In this document: in pieces, positions 7,158-10,638 of the stretch
Layout: the number at the start of each line of letters is the position of its first letter
Position numbering within the stretch: the first letter of the stretch is position 1
Assembly: GCA_013813075.1 (NCBI GenBank)
Contig: JACCSI010000168.1
Location: 1-10,638 of the forward strand
Source: Acidobacteriota bacterium
GTDB taxonomy: Bacteria; Acidobacteriota; Vicinamibacteria; Vicinamibacterales; UBA2999
Direction: 5' to 3'
Length of the DNA: 10,638 bases
Notes under the pieces: generated by a model
Seen by the model: the letters and a program-made list of their open reading frames with translations, nothing else
What the model was told of the DNA's origin: nothing
Databases searched by the model: none
Program-made: the position numbers and the translations under genes

Positions 7158-8746
7158 CGTCGCATCCTACGCACGCGACCGAGCACCAGAGTCCGGGCCT
7201 CCTCGAACTCGCGCAGCCGCAGGATCCACGCCATCATCGACAACACCGCCAGCGCCACCGCGATTGCCGCGCCGACCCGCAGCACTTGAACTGGTATCGC
7301 GGCGCCTGGGAACAGATGCCGTAGCCCTGCCTCGGTCGACCATGCCGCACCGCCCATCACAAGCGCAGCGATCGTGGCCTTGATGAAGGTGATGGTGATG
7401 CGCCCCGCCTCGATGCCGCCCAGCTCGCGCCGCAGCCAGATCAACTGAATGGTCCCGTTCACGATCGCGGCCAGCGAGGTGCCCAGCGCGAGTCCGGCAA
7501 ACCCCATCAGCCGCACCAGCGTCATGTTCAACAGCACGTTGACCGCAACAGACGCGACGCTGGCCATGACCGGAATGCGGCTGCGATGCAGCGCATAAAA
7601 TGCCGGCGAGACGATGCGGACGACCGAATACCCGACCAGCCCAATGGCGTAGAACTGCAGCGCGCGGGCGGTCGCGGCCGTGTCGCGCGACGTAAACTGG
7701 CCGTGCTCGAAGATCACCGAGATAATCGGGCCGGCCAGCGCTATCAATCCCACCGTTGCCGGAATGTTGAGGGCCAGCATCAGCCCAATCGCCGAGGCCA
7801 CCGTGGCGCGCATCTGCGCGGTGTTGTTCTCTGCCGCCAGACGCGACAACGCCGGTGTCGACGCCGCGGCAATCGAGACGCCAAACAAGCCAATCGGCAG
7901 ATACATCACGCGAAACGCGTAGTCGAGCCAGGCGACGGCCCCGGTGCCTTCGCCGGCCGCAAACTGCGTGTTCACTAGGATGTTGATTTGCGTCGCCGCC
8001 ATCCCGATGGTTCCCGGTCCCATCAGCAGCAGCACACGGCCCAATGCGGGATCGCGTGTGTCCAGCGCCGGACGGTAGCGATAGCCCTCCCGGCGCAGCG
8101 GGCGCCACTGTATCGCCAGCTGCCCGAGCCCGCCCACCAGCGTCGCCATCGCCATCAGCACGATGGGCTCAATGCCGATCTGCGGCGAGAAAGGCACGAG
8201 GGTGACCGCGATGCCAATGGTCGCGACATTGAACATCGCCGGCGATAACGCCGGGATAAAAAAGTGTCCGAGGGCGTTGAGCATCCCCATGAACACCGCC
8301 GCCAGCGCCACCAACGTCAGAAACGGCACCATGATGCGCGCGAGGTAAACAGTCAGCTCGAGCTTGCCGGGAACTCGCGCGTAATCCGCTGCATAAAACC
8401 GTACGAGCGGTTCAGCGAAGATCATCCCGGCCACCGCCAGCACGACGGTAATGAGGACCAGTGCCGTAATCACCGAGTTGGCGAGGCGCCAGGCACGCGG
8501 TTTGCCCTCGGTCGTGAGCGCACGCGTGAACGTCGGGACAAATGCCGCGCTCATCGCGCCCTCCGCGAAGAGGTCGCGGACCAGGTTGGGAATGCGGGAA
8601 GCGACGCGGAAGGCATCCATGGCGTCGCCAGCGCCGAAGTAAAAGGCCAGCACCTGATCGCGGACCAGCCCGAGAAGTCGGCTGGTCATGGTCGCCAGAC
8701 CGAAGAGTCCGGCCGAGCGCGCCAGTCTTGGGGAAGCCTCGGACAT
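7154..8746 (-). CDS. murJ: MurJ (MviN) lipid II flippase
   Basis: This 530-residue, roughly 14-helix membrane protein of the MOP exporter superfamily flips undecaprenyl-linked lipid II across the inner membrane for peptidoglycan synthesis. The N-terminal signature is intact: SRLLGLVRD (Arg23, Arg29), DAFRVA (Asp44), IPNLVRDLFAEGAMSAAFVP (Arg57). These match the essential Arg/Asp positions of E. coli MurJ (Arg18, Arg24, Asp39, Arg52/53 region). Helix 7 region FRVMYLPIGLFGVSIAAASTPALSR is also typical. Start ATG 8746 has GAGG (8756-8759 on the plus strand as CCTC) at 9 nt. The last four bases overlap the MFS start (GTGA). The gene lies 27 nt after a terminator hairpin, so it needs its own promoter or read-through; I see no convincing promoter in that short space. 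Confidence 0.97.
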   Translation of the reverse strand: MSEASPRLARSAGLFGLATMTSRLLGLVRDQVLAFYFGAGDAMDAFRVASRIPNLVRDLFAEGAMSAAFVPTFTRALTTEGKPRAWRLANSVITALVLITVVLAVAGMIFAEPLVRFYAADYARVPGKLELTVYLARIMVPFLTLVALAAVFMGMLNALGHFFIPALSPAMFNVATIGIAVTLVPFSPQIGIEPIVLMAMATLVGGLGQLAIQWRPLRREGYRYRPALDTRDPALGRVLLLMGPGTIGMAATQINILVNTQFAAGEGTGAVAWLDYAFRVMYLPIGLFGVSIAAASTPALSRLAAENNTAQMRATVASAIGLMLALNIPATVGLIALAGPIISVIFEHGQFTSRDTAATARALQFYAIGLVGYSVVRIVSPAFYALHRSRIPVMASVASVAVNVLLNMTLVRLMGFAGLALGTSLAAIVNGTIQLIWLRRELGGIEAGRITITFIKATIAALVMGGAAWSTEAGLRHLFPGAAIPVQVLRVGAAIAVALAVLSMMAWILRLREFEEARTLVLGRVRRMRR

Positions 8747-8772
8747 CAGGTGAGGCCTCAGGGTAACACGCC

Positions 8773-8809
8773 AAAAATAAAGGGCCCCAGCCTGGTAGCT
8801 GGAGCCCTT
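8773..8809 (-). terminator. Rho-independent terminator between yqeY and murJ
   Basis: On the minus strand AAGGGCTCCAGC pairs with GCTGGGGCCCTT over 12 positions (8809-8798 with 8791-8780) around a 6-nt loop, followed by TATTTTT. One position is G.U on this strand but C.A on the other, so it works in minus-strand RNA. It ends 27 nt before the murJ ATG. Confidence 0.85.
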
Positions 8810-8834
8810 AAGGAGGATGGTGAGAGGCTGACTA

Positions 8835-8867
8835 GGCCTTTCAAACCTATAGACGGTTCAAACGGCC
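8835..8867 (-). promoter_or_regulatory. Second stem-loop in the yqeY-murJ gap
   Basis: Arms 8867-8855 and 8847-8835 pair over 13 positions around a 7-nt loop: 4 bp, one G.A mismatch, then 8 pairs including two wobbles (U.G and G.U). On the plus strand the wobbles become C.A mismatches, so the fold favours minus-strand RNA. It has no T-tract. Together with the terminator it fills most of the non-coding 3' region of yqeY or the leader of murJ. Confidence 0.45.
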
Positions 8868-8928
8868 GAAATGTTTGATCGGCTGATTCAGGATAGAAAG
8901 GCTTCAGGGACGGGCCGAGTGATGAGCC

Positions 8929-9375
8929 TCAGTTCAGCTTTGCCTTGACCAGTTCGCTGACTTTTTTTCCATCGACGGTTTTCCCGGCCAACCGGGCCAT
9001 GACCGCCTTCATGACTTTGCCCATCTCCTTGGCCGTCGTGGCACCAGTGTCGGTCACTGCCTGCGCGACCGCATCTTCAAGCTCTGCGTCCGCCACGGAC
9101 GGTGGAAGGTAGGTCTCGAGAATCACGATTTCCGCTTGCTCCTTCCCGGCCAGGTCGGTGCGTCCGCCCGCCGTGAACTGATCGATCGAATCGCGGCGCT
9201 GCTTGACCAGGCTCGAAACCACCTGCAACTCTTCAGCGGTGTCGAGGTCGCGATTCTTCTCGACGCTCTTGTTCATGATGGCGGCCTTCAACATCCGAAG
9301 CGGCGTCAATCGCGCCGCGTCCTTGGCTTTCATCGCCGCTGCAATGTCGGCCGTGAGCGTCTCGCTTAGTGACAT
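8929..9375 (-). CDS. yqeY: GatB/YqeY domain protein
   Basis: This 148-residue protein is a full-length YqeY. It shows LTPLRMLKAAIMNKSVEK (about 25-42), VVSSLVKQRRDSIDQF (about 52-67), ILETYLPP and GKVMKAVMARLAGKTVDGKKVSELVK at the end. It is homologous to the C-terminal tRNA-contacting part of GatB, and a role in tRNA-dependent amidation has been suggested, though the function of stand-alone YqeY is not settled. Start ATG 9375 has AAGGA at 10-nt spacing. In many bacteria yqeY follows rpsU; here rpsU is absent and a GNAT gene lies upstream 171 nt away. The terminator at 8773-8809 probably ends its transcript. Confidence 0.95.
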   Translation of the reverse strand: MSLSETLTADIAAAMKAKDAARLTPLRMLKAAIMNKSVEKNRDLDTAEELQVVSSLVKQRRDSIDQFTAGGRTDLAGKEQAEIVILETYLPPSVADAELEDAVAQAVTDTGATTAKEMGKVMKAVMARLAGKTVDGKKVSELVKAKLN

Positions 9376-9546
9376 GGTCTGCGTTTCCTTTTCGATAGCG
9401 AGGGTTCTGGCCCCGCCGGGGCCGGCCCTACGGCCTGAGATGACACCGATGAAAACCTAGCGGGGACCGAACTCGAAGCGACGGAAGAACCGCTATGCTT
9501 TAAACGTTGATCGGGGGAGGGCAGAATGGCGGCCCAGCGGCCAGCA
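9376..9546 (-). other. Intergenic region upstream of yqeY with GC-rich hairpin
   Basis: This 171-nt gap between the GNAT gene and yqeY shows no convincing promoter and no T-tailed terminator. A near-palindrome, GGCCCCGCCGGGGCC at 9409-9423, is flanked by AGGG (9401-9404) and CCCT (9426-9429), so an RNA hairpin could form just upstream of the yqeY ribosome site. It may be a dispersed intergenic repeat, but only one copy is seen here. Confidence 0.4.
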
Positions 9547-10590
9547 TCAATGATCCAACTCCCCATCGCCCCAGGTGAAATGCCATCCGTCGGTGTTGTC
9601 GTAAAAGTCCTGAGGCACCTGCACCGCATTCACTTTGGCATTCAATGGCACATGGGACTTCACCACGAAGTATCCCGAACGGCGAAGGACCCGCCGAAAC
9701 TTTGCGTGCTGGACGTAACAGCGGATCTTGTCGGAATCTTCGGCTCGCGCTTCACGGTCAACCCAGCCTAGCAATGTCTTCAAACCGCGCTCATCGGCAG
9801 GGTCGACGAGGAAATCCACGATCTGCGTCACCCTCCCCTGCGGCTCGCGCAGGTGGCGATACACCGCATAGCCATGCGGCTCCTCGTCCCGTTTCAGCAC
9901 GGCGACTGAGTAGCGCACGTGTGGCGGCTCGATGAACTTCCAGTTCAGGTAGGCCGCATCACGCCGGACCGCGAGGTCCAGCCGCGGCGCTACTCTCTCC
10001 CATAATCGATCCATTGCCCGATCAAAGCGGCGCACGACTTCCACTTGCTCACGCAGGGGACGCGCTCGCGCCACGACGCGCACGAAGGGCAGGGTCACGG
10101 CAGAGACCAGTCGATTGATCGGCATTGGCCACGAGGGTCGGCGCAGCGCGCGACGACTGAGGGGCTTCACCAGACACCCGAGCATGCCGGGCTTGGGCCA
10201 GCGCATCTTCTCTTCGAGCAGGAAACGCGTCCCGTCGGAGAGGCCGGCGCCGAGCCCGACTCCCGCCTGCCGATCCCAGGCGCGCAGCAGCGCTTCACCC
10301 AGTCCCTGGCGCTGTCGCTCGGCCACCACCAGCGGGTCGCTTGACCACGCGCCTTCCGACTCGAGACCACGCATGCTGACGCGCACCGGCATGAGGGGGC
10401 AGGCGGCAATGACGGTTGGGCCCTCGCGCACAATCCAGTACGGCGGCTCTGTGGACGGGGTCGCCGGGTTGCGGCGTGCCCAGTCCCATCGCAGACGGAC
10501 GGCGTCGGCGGCCTGGGTGCCGAAGGTGCGGCGATAGAGCAATTCGACGCCCCGGCGATCGTCAGGGCGGAAGTGGTCGATGTCGGACAT
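9547..10590 (-). CDS. GNAT-family N-acyltransferase-like protein
   Basis: This 347-residue protein begins at ATG 10590 (MSDIDHFRPDD); a GTG at 10605 would add five residues, and neither has a strong ribosome site. The N-terminal part (about 1-130) fits the GNAT fold: beta strands YWIVREGPTVIAACPLMPV, then motif A, SDPLVVAERQRQGLGEALL, at about 84-102 with the acyl-CoA pyrophosphate loop RQRQGLG. The C-terminal half holds YLNWKFIEPPHVRYSVAVL (about 214-232), a pattern I associate with long GNAT-like proteins that may contain a second GNAT-type domain, and ends with the acidic GDGELDH. The acceptor is unknown. It stands alone, 171 nt from yqeY, and its upstream region runs to the window edge. 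Confidence 0.8.
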   Translation of the reverse strand: MSDIDHFRPDDRRGVELLYRRTFGTQAADAVRLRWDWARRNPATPSTEPPYWIVREGPTVIAACPLMPVRVSMRGLESEGAWSSDPLVVAERQRQGLGEALLRAWDRQAGVGLGAGLSDGTRFLLEEKMRWPKPGMLGCLVKPLSRRALRRPSWPMPINRLVSAVTLPFVRVVARARPLREQVEVVRRFDRAMDRLWERVAPRLDLAVRRDAAYLNWKFIEPPHVRYSVAVLKRDEEPHGYAVYRHLREPQGRVTQIVDFLVDPADERGLKTLLGWVDREARAEDSDKIRCYVQHAKFRRVLRRSGYFVVKSHVPLNAKVNAVQVPQDFYDNTDGWHFTWGDGELDH

Positions 10591-10618
10591 GGACGACCAG
10601 CGCACTGCCGGTCACCAA

Positions 10619-10624
10619 ATTCTA
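10619..10624 (-). promoter_or_regulatory. Possible -10 element of the GNAT gene
   Basis: TAGAAT on the minus strand matches five of six -10 bases and would place the start of transcription about 22 nt before ATG 10590. The -35 position falls beyond the window edge, so this cannot be confirmed. Confidence 0.25.
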
Positions 10625-10638
10625 GTGCGAAGTGGTCC

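Noticed and set aside
8751..8760. Perfect palindrome TGAGGCCTCA upstream of murJ
   Set aside because: Ten-base palindromes are common, and part of it is simply the murJ ribosome site (GAGG).
8855..8863. GGTTCAAAC resembling a tRNA T-arm
   Set aside because: No acceptor, D or anticodon arms can be built around it; it is one arm of the 8835-8867 stem-loop.
8896..8902. GAAAGGC able to pair with GCCTTTC at 8836-8842 as an alternative, riboswitch-like pairing
   Set aside because: About one 7-bp match is expected by chance in a gap of this size, and it does not extend beyond 7 bp.

Overview
This is a GC-rich bacterial chromosomal window with ten protein genes. They include MurJ, YqeY, LemA, a rhomboid protease and a fused two-domain E1 2-oxo acid dehydrogenase. 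The lipoprotein, HYR-domain and six-bladed-propeller proteins at the left recall Acidobacteriota (for example Vicinamibacteria). That assignment is an inference from gene content; no rRNA or other marker is present. I see no rRNA, tRNA, CRISPR array, insertion sequence, phage or plasmid gene, and no intergenic gap reaches 300 bases.

Left block (1-4034, minus strand). A fused alpha/beta E1 subunit of a 2-oxo acid dehydrogenase complex is followed by a membrane-anchored beta-propeller protein. After that comes an SGNH/GDSL-hydrolase lipoprotein carrying a HYR domain, which runs off the left edge. Gaps are 55 and 29 nt with no visible terminator, so the three could share a transcript.

Middle block (4035-5164, plus strand). 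A 202-nt intergenic region separates the E1 gene from a divergent cupin gene and a LemA gene. It holds two back-to-back extended -10 elements arranged as an 8-bp inverted repeat, then a foldable 5' leader and a possible 15-codon leader ORF overlapping the cupin start. LemA ends only 4 nt from the convergent rhomboid gene.

Right block (5169-10638, minus strand). Reading leftward: a GNAT-family acyltransferase, yqeY, murJ, an Fsr-like MFS transporter and a rhomboid protease. murJ and the MFS gene overlap through a GTGA junction. A 182-nt gap between yqeY and murJ contains a strong rho-independent terminator and a second stem-loop. In both stems the imperfect pairs are G.U wobbles only when read on the minus strand, so they probably act in minus-strand RNA.

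No whole new multi-gene defence or biosynthetic system is visible. The most interesting structure is in the two non-coding regions, 4035-4236 and 8747-8928, where symmetric promoters, folded leaders and a possible attenuator lie close to gene starts.
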